Positions 1-8,391 of a stretch of DNA of 64,000 bases are shown here, piece after piece (positions within the stretch are counted from its first letter, which is position 1; each line of letters begins with the position of its first letter). The position numbers were made by a program, and so were the translations under genes. The DNA lies in NCBI GenBank assembly GCA_030066625.1, contig JASJBG010000001.1:1-64000 (forward strand), in the 5' to 3' direction. The notes below the pieces were generated by a model. That model saw nothing but the letters and a program-made list of their open reading frames with translations. It was not told the origin of the DNA and did no database searches. Source of the stretch: Woeseiaceae bacterium. GTDB taxonomy: Bacteria > Pseudomonadota > Gammaproteobacteria > Steroidobacterales > Woeseiaceae.

Positions 1-558
1 CTCAACAACACGTCGGAGCTATTCGAACAGATCGGCCTGGGCGAACGACTCGCGCCGCTGACGGCACGCTTTCTCGTAGGCGCGAGCGAAGAAGGCGACG
101 CGGAGGTCGAGCCTGCGAGCCTGACGATCGCTGGTACAGAGGGCATGGTCGTCAGCTACGCGAAGTGCTGCTATCCGATCCCGGGCGATGACGTCATGGG
201 CTACCTGAGTTCCGGCCGCGGCGTCGTCATCCATCGCAACAACTGCGGCAACCTGTCGAACTTCCGCAAACAGCCCGAGAAGTGGCTCTCGGTGAGCTGG
301 GAGAAAGACCTCGACCGTGAGTTCACCAGCCAGATCCAGATCGACACTCATAACAAGCCCGGCGTGCTCGCCGAGGTCGCGGCGACGATCGCTGACAGCG
401 GTTCCAACATCGAGCAGGTCGAGGTCCTGGGTCGACACGAGGACTGTTCGATGCTCTCCTTCCTGCTGCAGGTTCACGATCGCAAGCACCTGGCGGATAT
501 CATGCGCAACGTGCGCAAGATGCCGAACGTCATTCGCGTTTCCCGCGACTGCGCATAA
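1..558 (+). CDS. spoT: Bifunctional (p)ppGpp synthetase/hydrolase SpoT, C-terminal part only
   Basis: This is the C-terminal 185 codons of a RelA/SpoT protein that sets the stringent-response alarmone level; the catalytic half lies before the window. The reading frame is open from base 1. The conserved-cysteine region shows as AKCCYPIPGD, and the last 75 residues form an ACT domain (NKPGVLAEVAATIADSGSNI). SpoT rather than RelA is inferred from the neighbours: ridA, recG and ubiA follow, an arrangement close to the spoT-trmH-recG block of enterics. The ACT domain is the regulatory end and senses the translation or nutritional state. Family assignment is firm; the SpoT/RelA choice is slightly less so. 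Confidence 0.93.
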   Translation, partial: LNNTSELFEQIGLGERLAPLTARFLVGASEEGDAEVEPASLTIAGTEGMVVSYAKCCYPIPGDDVMGYLSSGRGVVIHRNNCGNLSNFRKQPEKWLSVSWEKDLDREFTSQIQIDTHNKPGVLAEVAATIADSGSNIEQVEVLGRHEDCSMLSFLLQVHDRKHLADIMRNVRKMPNVIRVSRDCA

Positions 559-591
559 CGACAAGATTCAAGAATCCCCAGCGGAGCAAAC

Positions 592-972
592 ATGAGCAAG
601 CAAGTCATCCACTCGGACGATGCGCCGGCGGCCATCGGTACGTACTCGCAGGCCGTTCGCTTAGGCGACATCGTGTTCCTGTCGGGCCAGATCCCGCTCG
701 ACCCGGCAACGATGGAGGTCGTCGACGGCGACTTCGAAGCGCGCGCCGAACAGGTGTTCAAGAACCTGTCCGCCGTAGCCACGGCAGCCGGCGGCAGTCT
801 CAACGATATCGTCAAGCTCACTATCTTCCTGACCGATCTCGGCAACTTCGCCACTGTTAACGCCGTCATGGAGCGTTACTTCGACGCGCCGTTCCCGGCC
901 CGTGCCGCGGTCGGCGTCAAGGAGCTGCCGAAAGGCGTCGACGTCGAGGCCGACGCCATCCTGGCCCTGTAA
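592..972 (+). CDS. ridA: RidA family enamine/imine deaminase
   Basis: A 126-residue protein of the YjgF/YER057c/UK114 family. Members are cytosolic trimers that hydrolyse the reactive 2-aminoacrylate made by PLP enzymes, which protects those enzymes. The family marks are present: the N-terminal [14 protein letters not shown], the GQIPLDP turn, and near the C-terminus [18 protein letters not shown], which holds the substrate-binding arginine. Length is typical. It starts 33 bases after spoT with an AGCGGAG-type ribosome site, so it is probably cotranscribed with spoT and with recG downstream. Confidence 0.93.
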   Translation: MSKQVIHSDDAPAAIGTYSQAVRLGDIVFLSGQIPLDPATMEVVDGDFEARAEQVFKNLSAVATAAGGSLNDIVKLTIFLTDLGNFATVNAVMERYFDAPFPARAAVGVKELPKGVDVEADAILAL

Positions 973-990
973 GGGCCGCGCCAGAACCGG

Positions 991-3069
991 GTGACCACGA
1001 TCACCGATTCTTCGCTGACGTCGCTCTCAGGCGTCGGGCCCGCGCTCGCAAAAAAACTCGAGCGCCTGGGCGTGTTCACCGTCGAGGACCTGCTGTTCCT
1101 CTTGCCACTGCGCTACGAGGACCGCACCCAGCTAGTGAAGCTGGGCGCTTTGGAGGCAGGCGAACGCTGCCTCGTGACCGGCGAGGTGCTGCTCTCCGAG
1201 ACCGTGTACCGAGGCCGCCGCAATTTGCTGGTCCGGATCGGCGACGGCACCGGCCAGCTCACGCTGCGGTTCTTTCATTTCTCGCGCAGCCAGCAGGCGC
1301 AGTTTCAGCCTGGCGTCCGCGTCACCTGTTTCGGCGAGGCGCGCAAGGGATCGGCGGGGCTGGAGATGATCCATCCCGAGTACCGAGTGCTGCGGGGCGA
1401 CCAGGATCCGGCTATTCATGATTCGCTGACGGCGATTTACCCGGCGACCGAGGGCGTGCAGCAGGGTCGCCTGCGTAACCTGACCGACCAGGCGCTCCGA
1501 CGCATGGTGCAAGCACCTCCGGCCGAACTGCTGCCGGCCGACGTGCGCGAAAAGCTCGGCATGCCGGCGCTGGCCGAGGCGATCGTCTATCTGCACTGGC
1601 CGCCTGCCGATGCCGACGTCGCGCAAATGCTCGCGGGCAAGCACCCGTGCCAGCAGCGGCTCGCCTTCGAGGAGCTGCTCGCCCACTACCTGAGCCTGCG
1701 CAACCTGCGCGCCATCGCGGACCGCGAGGTGGCGCCCGCGCTCGACGACGGCAATGAGGCGGTCGCGGGATTCATCAATGACCTGCCGTTCGAACTGACG
1801 GGTGCGCAGCAGCGCGTTGTCGACGAGATCCTTGGCGACCTTGCCCAGCCGCACCCGATGATGCGACTGATCCAGGGCGACGTCGGCTCCGGCAAGACGG
1901 TCGTTGCGGCCATCGCCTGTCTCAAGGCCGTTGCCTGCGGTGTGCAGGCCGCGATCATGGCGCCAACCGAGCTGCTGGCGGAGCAACACTGGCGCAGTTT
2001 CTCCAACTGGTTTCGACCGCTCGGCCTGGAGCCCGCCTGGCTGTCCGGCAGCCAGCGCGCTGCGGCTCGACGCGAAGCGCTCGAAGCCATCGAAGACGGC
2101 TCGGCTCGCGTCGTCGTCGGCACGCACGCGCTGTTCCAGGAAGGCGTTACTTTCAACGAGCTCGGCCTCGTCGTCATCGACGAGCAGCATCGCTTCGGTG
2201 TGCACCAGCGCATGGCGCTGCGCGAGAAGGGCATAGGACCGCGCGGCCACCCGCACCAGCTCGTCATGACCGCGACACCGATACCGCGGACGCTGGCGAT
2301 GGCCGCCTACGCCGACCTCGACACCTCGATCATCGACGAGCTGCCGCCGGGGCGGCAGCCGGTCACGACGATCGCAATACCGGATACGCGTCGCGATGAA
2401 GTTATCGAGCGCGTTCGCAAGGCCTGCGAGGAAGGCCAGCAGTGTTACTGGGTCTGTCCGCTGATCGAAGAATCGGAAACGCTCGACTACCAGGCGGCCG
2501 AAGCCAGCTACGCGATGCTGACCGAGGCGCTGCCCGACCTCCGCGTCGGTCTCGTGCACGGCCGCATGCGGCCCGCCGAGAAGGAGCGCGGCATGCAGGC
2601 TTTCAAGGAAGGCTTGATCCAGCTGCTCGTCGCAACCACGGTTATCGAGGTGGGCGTCGACGTGCCGAACGCGAGCCTGATGATCATCGAGAACGCCGAG
2701 CGCATGGGCCTGTCGCAGCTGCACCAGCTGCGCGGCCGGGTGGGACGCGGTAGTGTGCAGAGCCACTGCGTGCTCCTGTACAAATCGCCGCTCGGCAAAC
2801 TCGCGAAGAGCCGGCTGGCCGTGCTGCGAGACACCAACGACGGCTTCGTCGTCGCCCAGCGTGACCTCGAACTGCGCGGGCCGGGCGAGCTGCTCGGCAC
2901 CCGCCAGACCGGCCTGCCCGAGTACCGCGTTGCGGACCTGGTGCGCGATTCCGAGCTGATGCCGCGGGTGCAGTCGGTCGCCAACACGCTGCAAAAGCAG
3001 TCGCCCGACAACGTGACGGCGATCATGCGGCGCTGGCTGCCGGACGTGAATCGCTACGGGAAAGTGTAG
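991..3069 (+). CDS. recG: ATP-dependent DNA helicase RecG
   Basis: A 692-residue superfamily 2 helicase that remodels stalled replication forks and branch-migrates Holliday junctions. The N-terminal third is the wedge/OB-fold domain that grips branched DNA. Walker A is GDVGSGKT at about residues 296-303, motif II is DEQH at about 397, and the MTATPIPRTLAM motif follows. The C-terminal helicase lobe contains HGRMRPAEKERGM and QLRGRVGRG. The start is a GTG at 991, 18 bases after ridA. Length is normal and no catalytic motif is missing. The short spacing suggests one transcript from spoT to ubiA. Confidence 0.96.
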   Translation: MTTITDSSLTSLSGVGPALAKKLERLGVFTVEDLLFLLPLRYEDRTQLVKLGALEAGERCLVTGEVLLSETVYRGRRNLLVRIGDGTGQLTLRFFHFSRSQQAQFQPGVRVTCFGEARKGSAGLEMIHPEYRVLRGDQDPAIHDSLTAIYPATEGVQQGRLRNLTDQALRRMVQAPPAELLPADVREKLGMPALAEAIVYLHWPPADADVAQMLAGKHPCQQRLAFEELLAHYLSLRNLRAIADREVAPALDDGNEAVAGFINDLPFELTGAQQRVVDEILGDLAQPHPMMRLIQGDVGSGKTVVAAIACLKAVACGVQAAIMAPTELLAEQHWRSFSNWFRPLGLEPAWLSGSQRAAARREALEAIEDGSARVVVGTHALFQEGVTFNELGLVVIDEQHRFGVHQRMALREKGIGPRGHPHQLVMTATPIPRTLAMAAYADLDTSIIDELPPGRQPVTTIAIPDTRRDEVIERVRKACEEGQQCYWVCPLIEESETLDYQAAEASYAMLTEALPDLRVGLVHGRMRPAEKERGMQAFKEGLIQLLVATTVIEVGVDVPNASLMIIENAERMGLSQLHQLRGRVGRGSVQSHCVLLYKSPLGKLAKSRLAVLRDTNDGFVVAQRDLELRGPGELLGTRQTGLPEYRVADLVRDSELMPRVQSVANTLQKQSPDNVTAIMRRWLPDVNRYGKV

Positions 3070-3079
3070 ACTCGGCGCT

Positions 3080-3976
3080 ATGAAAAGCCGGCTGACCGCA
3101 GTTCTCGCGCCCGAGCTTGCGACCCAGGTTCGCAACTACGGCCGGCTCATGCGCATCGACAAGCCGATCGGCATCTGGCTGTTGCTGTGGCCGACGCTGT
3201 GGGCGCTCTGGCTTGCCGGCGAAGGCCATCCCGATCCCGGCCTGTTCGTCGTTTTTGTCATCGGCGTGTTCATCACCCGTTCCGCGGGCTGCGTGCTGAA
3301 CGACTTCGCGGACCGCCGCTTCGACCCCTACGTCGAGCGCACCCGCGACCGGCCGCTCGCGAGCGGTGCGGTCGCACCTGGCGAAGCGCTCACGCTGTTC
3401 GTCGCACTCGGCCTGATCGCGATCGGCCTCGCCTCGATGCTCAACCAGCCGGCGCAGATACTCGCCGCGATCGCGGCGGTGCTCCTCATCGTCTACCCGT
3501 TCGTCAAGCGCTTCCTGTCGATTCCGCAGTTCGTGCTCGGCGCGGCGTTCGGCTGGGCCGTGCCGATGGCGTTCGCCGCGCAAACGGGCGAGCTGCCGCA
3601 GCTCGCGTGGATCGGGTTCGGCGCCACGTTGATCTGGGCCGTCATCTACGACACGTTCTACGCAATGGTCGACCGCGAGGACGATGCGAAGATCGGCGTG
3701 AAATCGACGGCGCTACTGTTCGGCGATGCCGACCTGTTTGTCATCGCCGGCATGCAGGTTGTCATGCTTGCGGCGCTCGTCTTCATGGGCCTGCGCGCCG
3801 AACTCGGTGGCTGGTACTACGCGTCGGTCGGCATCGCGGCATGCCTGATGGCGTATCACCTCTGGCTGGCTCGCAACCGCGACCCCGCCGCCTGCTTCAA
3901 GGCGTTCCGGCACAATCACCTGATCGGTCTCGTGATCTTCATCGGCATCGCGCTGCATTACACGTTCAATCCGTAA
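3080..3976 (+). CDS. ubiA: 4-hydroxybenzoate polyprenyltransferase UbiA
   Basis: A 298-residue integral membrane prenyltransferase that attaches the polyprenyl tail to 4-hydroxybenzoate in ubiquinone synthesis. Both Asp-rich motifs that bind Mg-diphosphate are visible: NDFADRRFD from about residue 74 and DTFYAMVDREDD from about residue 191. About eight hydrophobic helices can be traced. The gene starts 10 bases after recG. Ubiquinone supply fits the respiratory genes nearby. No chorismate lyase (ubiC), its frequent partner, is seen in the window. Confidence 0.94.
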   Translation: MKSRLTAVLAPELATQVRNYGRLMRIDKPIGIWLLLWPTLWALWLAGEGHPDPGLFVVFVIGVFITRSAGCVLNDFADRRFDPYVERTRDRPLASGAVAPGEALTLFVALGLIAIGLASMLNQPAQILAAIAAVLLIVYPFVKRFLSIPQFVLGAAFGWAVPMAFAAQTGELPQLAWIGFGATLIWAVIYDTFYAMVDREDDAKIGVKSTALLFGDADLFVIAGMQVVMLAALVFMGLRAELGGWYYASVGIAACLMAYHLWLARNRDPAACFKAFRHNHLIGLVIFIGIALHYTFNP

Positions 3977-4047
3977 GACTGCGGATCAGTCGACAGTCGG
4001 CGAGGAAAAACCCAGTAAACTCTCTGCGATCGACTCGGAGCGTGCAA

Positions 4048-4362
4048 ATGAAGACTCGAAGTATGTTGAGGCTCAGCCTATTCACGGCGGTTGTTCTTAC
4101 GGCGGGGTGTGCCACCCAACTCACCGAAGAAGGATCGTCCGTTCAGCTCATAACAGACGCAGCCGAATGCGAGTCACTGGGCACCGTATCGGCCTCCAAC
4201 ACGATGGCCATGACACCCTCGCAGGACGCTGACGGCGCAATGAATCGCCTTCGCAACAAAGCGGCGGAGATGGGCGCTAACGCTGTCCGGATCATCGACG
4301 TTTCTTCCGCTCCGGAAGGAACCACGGCGATAGCAGAGGCACTGAACTGCAACGTCAACTAG
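4048..4362 (+). CDS. Small DUF4156-like lipoprotein
   Basis: A 104-residue putative outer-membrane or periplasmic lipoprotein. The N-terminus is a charged start, a hydrophobic stretch and a lipobox ending TAGC, with the modified cysteine at about residue 20. The mature part has AAECESLGTVSASN and MGANAVRIIDV, a layout seen in DUF4156/RcsF-like lipoproteins with one cysteine near each end. I chose the ATG at 4048 because it gives a clean signal peptide; the frame is open much further upstream but that part overlaps ubiA and is not protein-like. Function is unknown. Confidence 0.75.
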   Translation: MKTRSMLRLSLFTAVVLTAGCATQLTEEGSSVQLITDAAECESLGTVSASNTMAMTPSQDADGAMNRLRNKAAEMGANAVRIIDVSSAPEGTTAIAEALNCNVN

Positions 4363-4373
4363 GTCGCGATCGA

Positions 4374-4801
4374 GTGCGCTTGCTGACCATCGCTCTCGTT
4401 GCATTGATGGGTATGGCGCGACCGGCAGTTGCAGAGGACGCGGTCGAGTGGTCCGACTGCGCAGGTATCGTGGAAAACGACGACGGCTCGTTTACCTTCC
4501 CTAGCCCGATGTCAGCCAATGTCGAGTGTTTTCCCGAACATCGGATGACTCCCGACTTGCATCATTGAGGGCTCTCGAGGAGCTGGTCCGCGAATTCGGC
4601 CTCGAGGTAACGATGACGGCAATGCCGATCAACTGGCAGCCGGAGCCGGGCGGTCCCTACTATCCTTCGTGGGAGGTGTACATCTACTCCACCGAAACGA
4701 AGACGGTGCTGATGCTGTATCTCATCAAGGCAGAGACGGGGTTGATCAAGAAGATCTGCGACAACCGCTTCGAAGATCAGCGCTGCAACGAGGGTCGGTA
4801 G
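4374..4801 (+). pseudogene. Secreted hypothetical protein split by a one-base frameshift
   Basis: The first piece (GTG at 4374 to the stop at 4568) has a clear signal peptide, MRLLTIALVALMGMARPAVA, then a cysteine-containing mature start. The second piece, open from 4505 to the stop at 4801 in another frame, continues with a helical region (LRALEELVREFGLEV) and a cysteine pair near the C-terminus. Restoring one G at about 4559 (gacttg/catcat) would join them into one protein of about 142 residues that reads smoothly across the joint as PDLASLRALEEL. Either the gene is broken or the base is a sequence error. An independent 91-residue gene starting at ATG 4526 is possible but lacks a signal. 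I do not recognise the family. Confidence 0.55.
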
Positions 4802-4906
4802 AGCTGCTGCAGCCAGCTTGAGGCAATTCGGTCGATTCCCGAAATCGGTCGTTCGCGAACCTCCGCTACAATGTCATTCGATGATCTCGGAAATGGACAT
4901 GAAGCC

Positions 4907-5842
4907 ATGAAGCGCTGGCCCTGGATTACGGCGCTGGTCCTGGCGGTACTGTTCATACCGGTACTCGTAAAGCAGCTGCTGCCATCGGAGCGGCGACCGC
5001 TTGAACGGGTCGAACTGGCCGATACCGAACACATCGAGATTGCGTTTGAGAACCGGACGCAGGACCTGGCGATGGGTGGGCTGTTGTTCGTGCCAGAAGG
5101 GGATGGCCCGTTTCCTGCCGCTGTTGTCATTCATGGCTCGGGTACGAGTCGACGTGACAATGGCTGGTACCTGACGCTGACGAAGCACCTGCAGGACAAC
5201 GGCATCGTCGTACTGCTGCCGGACAAGCGCGGCTCCGAACAATCGGAGGGAGACTGGAGAACCTCGAGTTTCGAGGATCTCGCCATCGATACGCTTGCCG
5301 CGATCGACTACTTGCGCGCGCAGCAGGATGTCCCGTTATCCGGGATAGGCATCATCGGTATGAGCCAGGGCGGCTGGATCGCTCCGCTCGTTGCCAGGCA
5401 AGCCGATCTGGCATTCCTGGTTTCGATGGTTGGGTCAGTAGTAACGCCACGAGAGCAACTGCTGTACGAGGAGAATTACAATCTCCGCGAAGTCGGATTC
5501 CTCCCGGGGATCTCGAACGTGCTCGCCTACGTCGGTTCCGCCAATGTTCGATATCTTGCGCAACCAGAGCTGTACGAGCTGATTGTTGACTACGATCCGC
5601 TGCCCCATTGGCGCGATGTTTCGATCGACAGCTTTGTGCTGCTCGGCGCGGACGACACCAACGTCCCGTCTGTCGAGAGCGCAAGGCGTCTTGTGGGCCT
5701 CGAAAATCCACACATTCGCGTGAAGATGTACGAGGGATCCGGACACGCGCTGGAAAGCCCGCGCGGGCAAGGCAACAGCATTATTCGAAGCGACGCACTC
5801 GATGAAATCTCCGGGTTCATCCGTAACGCCGCCGCTGATTGA
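4907..5842 (+). CDS. Membrane-anchored alpha/beta hydrolase
   Basis: A 311-residue serine hydrolase with an N-terminal signal anchor (RWPWITALVLAVLFIPVLV). The catalytic triad can be read: nucleophile serine in GMSQGG, acid in GADDTN and histidine in GSGHALE; HGSG early in the chain is the oxyanion-hole segment. This is the dienelactone-hydrolase/acyl-peptidase-like group, and the substrate cannot be predicted. I prefer the ATG at 4907 over the in-frame ATG at 4871 because it places the basic residues directly before the hydrophobic anchor. It appears to stand alone. Confidence 0.82.
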   Translation: MKRWPWITALVLAVLFIPVLVKQLLPSERRPLERVELADTEHIEIAFENRTQDLAMGGLLFVPEGDGPFPAAVVIHGSGTSRRDNGWYLTLTKHLQDNGIVVLLPDKRGSEQSEGDWRTSSFEDLAIDTLAAIDYLRAQQDVPLSGIGIIGMSQGGWIAPLVARQADLAFLVSMVGSVVTPREQLLYEENYNLREVGFLPGISNVLAYVGSANVRYLAQPELYELIVDYDPLPHWRDVSIDSFVLLGADDTNVPSVESARRLVGLENPHIRVKMYEGSGHALESPRGQGNSIIRSDALDEISGFIRNAAAD

Positions 5843-5877
5843 GTGTCGGCTATGCGAACGCTACACAGTTACGCCGA

Positions 5878-6114
5878 ATGAGTGCCAAGAATCACTCAAA
5901 CAGTGTTCGCATTCGACTGGCAATTTCTGCCGAGGAATACCTGGCTTACTATCAAGGCAGCGCTCAAGATGTCGTCGCGCGCTCCGACGACAACAGGGTT
6001 ATCCGATTCCCCGCCAGCGCAATCCGGAAGTTCGTTACCCACGATGGCATTCATGGATGCTTTGAAATTTCGTTTGATGAGAACAACAAACTCATTGCAA
6101 TTCGACGAATATAG
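5878..6114 (+). CDS. DUF2835 family protein
   Basis: A 78-residue protein of a small family found in gammaproteobacteria. Recognisable parts are EEYLAYYQGSAQDVVARS, the VIRFPA core and FVTHDGIHGCFEI; family members are usually 70-80 residues. I take the ATG at 5878; an in-frame TTG at 5839 would add 13 residues that do not look conserved. No function is established for the family. It lies 35 bases after the hydrolase and before a small membrane-protein gene. Confidence 0.8.
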   Translation: MSAKNHSNSVRIRLAISAEEYLAYYQGSAQDVVARSDDNRVIRFPASAIRKFVTHDGIHGCFEISFDENNKLIAIRRI

Positions 6115-6151
6115 AGCATCAGTCACTGGACTGTAGCGCGCGAGGATTCAC

Positions 6152-6523
6152 GTGAAAGTAGAGTCAAAGCCCACGGTCCTCCCGATTGTTGCCCTCCTTG
6201 CTTTCTGGTTGTACCTCCATTACTCGCTTTTCAGCGCCACAGGCCGTTGGGAGTACGGGATAGCGATCATGCTGGCTGCCGTAGGTGGAGTTGCTCTTGT
6301 CCTCAGGCAGCACTGGTCACGGACCGTTCTCTACGTGGGAGCTACGGTGTCGGTACTGGCATGGATTCGGTCAGTGGTAGTCGCCGTTGTGGACGGGCTC
6401 GGGTTTGAGTCGCTCCTCGCGGCGCTCTTCGGCTTGCTCATAAGCGCTATCCCCCCGGCGGTCGCGGTCGCTTGTTGTTTGTTCGTCGCGCTGCACTACA
6501 GACCACGATCGAAGTCGCCGTAA
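6152..6523 (+). CDS. Hypothetical four-helix membrane protein
   Basis: A 123-residue protein starting with GTG at 6152. Four hydrophobic segments span roughly residues 10-30, 36-52, 58-78 and 88-112, and the short C-terminal tail is basic. I do not recognise a family. The C-terminus faces comF on the other strand with a 31-base gap. Coding is supported by length, the GTG start and consistent hydrophobic periodicity only. Confidence 0.55.
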   Translation: MKVESKPTVLPIVALLAFWLYLHYSLFSATGRWEYGIAIMLAAVGGVALVLRQHWSRTVLYVGATVSVLAWIRSVVVAVVDGLGFESLLAALFGLLISAIPPAVAVACCLFVALHYRPRSKSP

Positions 6524-6554
6524 TTTCTCCGTGGGTCGCGACCGCTTACGCCAA

Positions 6555-7217
6555 TCACGCCCTCGCCAGCGCCAGCACGCTGACTTTCTCGACCCCCGCC
6601 GCGAGCAGCACCTTCGCAAGCTGCTCGCAGGTTTCGCCCGTCGTGATCACGTCGTCGACGATCAACACGTGACGGGCGTCGATCGAGCGGCGTACCTCGA
6701 AGGCTTCTCTGAGGTTCTTCCGACGTTCCGCACGCGTCGAACTGGACTGGTACGGCGTTGCGATCCGTCGGCGCACCGACCACAGCATCGGCACACCAAG
6801 TGCCTTCGCCATAGGTATGGCGAGTTCGCGCGACTGGTTAAAGCCGCGGCGGGTTCGCCGGAACCAGTGTAGCGGCACAGGCAGCACCGCATCGATACCT
6901 GGCGGCAGCGATTCCAGCGCCGGTCTCAGGATCTGTGCAAACGCGCGCGCATAGAACAGCCGACGGTGAAACTTGAACGCCTTGATCGCGGCATCGATCG
7001 GAAACCTGTACTCAAGCGGCGCCACGGTTCTCGAGAAAGCCGGTGGCCTTAGCTGACAGGTCGCACAGTCGACGCCGTCCGCCGGCGGTCTCGGCAGCGG
7101 CCGGGCACAGCGTGCACAGGAGGCCTGCTGCCAGGGCAGGTCGGCGAAGCAGTCGCGACAGATGCAGCCGTCCGCGGGCGGCATATCGAGCGTGCAGAAG
7201 ACGCAGCGCTGCGGCAT
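6555..7217 (-). CDS. comF: ComF family phosphoribosyltransferase-like protein
   Basis: A 220-residue ComF/GntX-type protein. The N-terminus has a cysteine-rich zinc-finger region (C5, C8, C18, C20, C23 and later CARC and CATC). The C-terminal half is a type I phosphoribosyltransferase fold with the PRPP-loop motif VLIVDDVITTGE and the family motif GFNQSRELA. ComF is required for DNA uptake in naturally competent bacteria, where it acts on incoming single-stranded DNA; outside those organisms its role is unclear. It is divergent from bioC with 41 bases between the starts. In many gammaproteobacteria comF sits next to the bio genes, as here. Confidence 0.9.
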   Translation of the reverse strand: MPQRCVFCTLDMPPADGCICRDCFADLPWQQASCARCARPLPRPPADGVDCATCQLRPPAFSRTVAPLEYRFPIDAAIKAFKFHRRLFYARAFAQILRPALESLPPGIDAVLPVPLHWFRRTRRGFNQSRELAIPMAKALGVPMLWSVRRRIATPYQSSSTRAERRKNLREAFEVRRSIDARHVLIVDDVITTGETCEQLAKVLLAAGVEKVSVLALARA

Positions 7218-7258
7218 AACCCACTGCAGGGCCGCGCGGCCGCAGCCCGCCAGCGTTC

Positions 7259-8140
7259 GTGCTACCTTTGCCCGCCTTGAAACCAGGTGACCTCCTCAAT
7301 TCCCGTCACGTGCGACGCCGCTTCGACCGGGCAGCGGCGCGCTTCGACGACGCTGCCTTCGTTCACGCTGTGACCCGCGACGGCCTGTTTGCTCGTCTCG
7401 AGCCGATGACTCGGGAGGCACGGCTCGTCGTCGACCTCGGCGCCGCAACCGGCAGAGCTCTCGAGCCACTCGCCAAACGATTCCCGAAGGCCCACGTCGT
7501 AGCCATCGACGTTTCCGGGCAAATGGCCCGGGAATCCGCGAGGCGGCGAGGCTGGTTCAAAAAAATCGACGTCGTGCAGGCCGACGCACGTGCACTGCCG
7601 CTCGCCGATGCATCCGTCGATGTCGTGTTCTCGAACCTGCTGCTGCCGTGGATCGATGATCCGGCGCCTCTTACGGCCGAGGTATCGCGGGTACTCGCGA
7701 AAGACGGCCTGTTCGCTTTCTCGACGCTCGGCCCGGACAGCCTCCGTGAGCTCGGTGGCGCCTGGGCCGGCATCGACGACGCGGTGCACGTCAATCGCTT
7801 CCTCGACATGCACGACGTCGGCGACGCGCTCGTGCGTGCCGGACTGCGCGATCCCGTGCTCGACGTGGACCGGTTGACCGTTACCTACGAGAAACCGGAC
7901 GCGCTGTTTCGCGACCTGACCGCGGCCGGCGCCCGCAACAGCCTGAGTACCCGGGCGAAGGGCCTGACGGGACGCCAGCGATTCGCCGGGTTTCGCGAAC
8001 GGCTGGCGCCCGGGGGCGGCCGCATCGCGCTCGACCTCGAGCTCGTCTACGGCCACTGCTTCGGCGGCGGAGAGCGTGTCGGCGATAGTGCCGTACGCGT
8101 CGATGTGAACTCGATCCCGATTCGGCGAAGTCGATCGTAA
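7259..8140 (+). CDS. bioC: Malonyl-ACP O-methyltransferase BioC
   Basis: A 293-residue SAM-dependent methyltransferase. Motif I is VDLGAATGR at about residues 58-66, followed by the acidic VVAIDVSG and the motif NLLLPWIDDP. The N-terminal VRRRFDRAAARFDDAA is characteristic of BioC, which masks malonyl-ACP as a methyl ester to begin pimelate synthesis for biotin. Length fits. The start is a GTG at 7259. The usual companions bioB, bioF, bioH and bioD are not in the window. A related methyltransferase of the same fold is possible, but the comF neighbour supports BioC. Confidence 0.85.
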   Translation: MLPLPALKPGDLLNSRHVRRRFDRAAARFDDAAFVHAVTRDGLFARLEPMTREARLVVDLGAATGRALEPLAKRFPKAHVVAIDVSGQMARESARRRGWFKKIDVVQADARALPLADASVDVVFSNLLLPWIDDPAPLTAEVSRVLAKDGLFAFSTLGPDSLRELGGAWAGIDDAVHVNRFLDMHDVGDALVRAGLRDPVLDVDRLTVTYEKPDALFRDLTAAGARNSLSTRAKGLTGRQRFAGFRERLAPGGGRIALDLELVYGHCFGGGERVGDSAVRVDVNSIPIRRSRS

Positions 8141-8391
8141 GCCGCTGTTACGCAAGTATTTTTATTGGCATGTCGTGGACACTCAGGATTGCATGCCCAG
8201 TCGCGATTGAGTAGAATCTGCGCGTTCTTCGGCCGACATTGGTTCGATCAGTCGGCGTCTATATCTGACACCTGACGATTCCTTGAGCTTTCCGCGTTTG
8301 CGGACGAGCCATTGGCGGCTTGACGAATGGCGGGGATCGCCGGGGTTTACAACGAAACACGAGCCCTCACAGGCTCGGCGGGTGAGCAACA

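Noticed and set aside
1132..3135. A 667-codon open frame on the minus strand opposite recG
   Set aside because: It is the mirror of a GC-rich gene with strong codon bias; the translation is Arg/His/Gln-rich without any domain, and recG on the other strand is certain.
3187..4047. A long extension of the DUF4156-like lipoprotein gene back into ubiA
   Set aside because: The residues are Arg-rich frame-shifted ubiA; the start at 4048 gives a standard lipoprotein signal.
8320..8351. A sigma70 promoter for the oxidase operon (TTGACG then TTTACA)
   Set aside because: The spacing of about 20 bases is too long for a confident call, although a promoter is expected in this gap.
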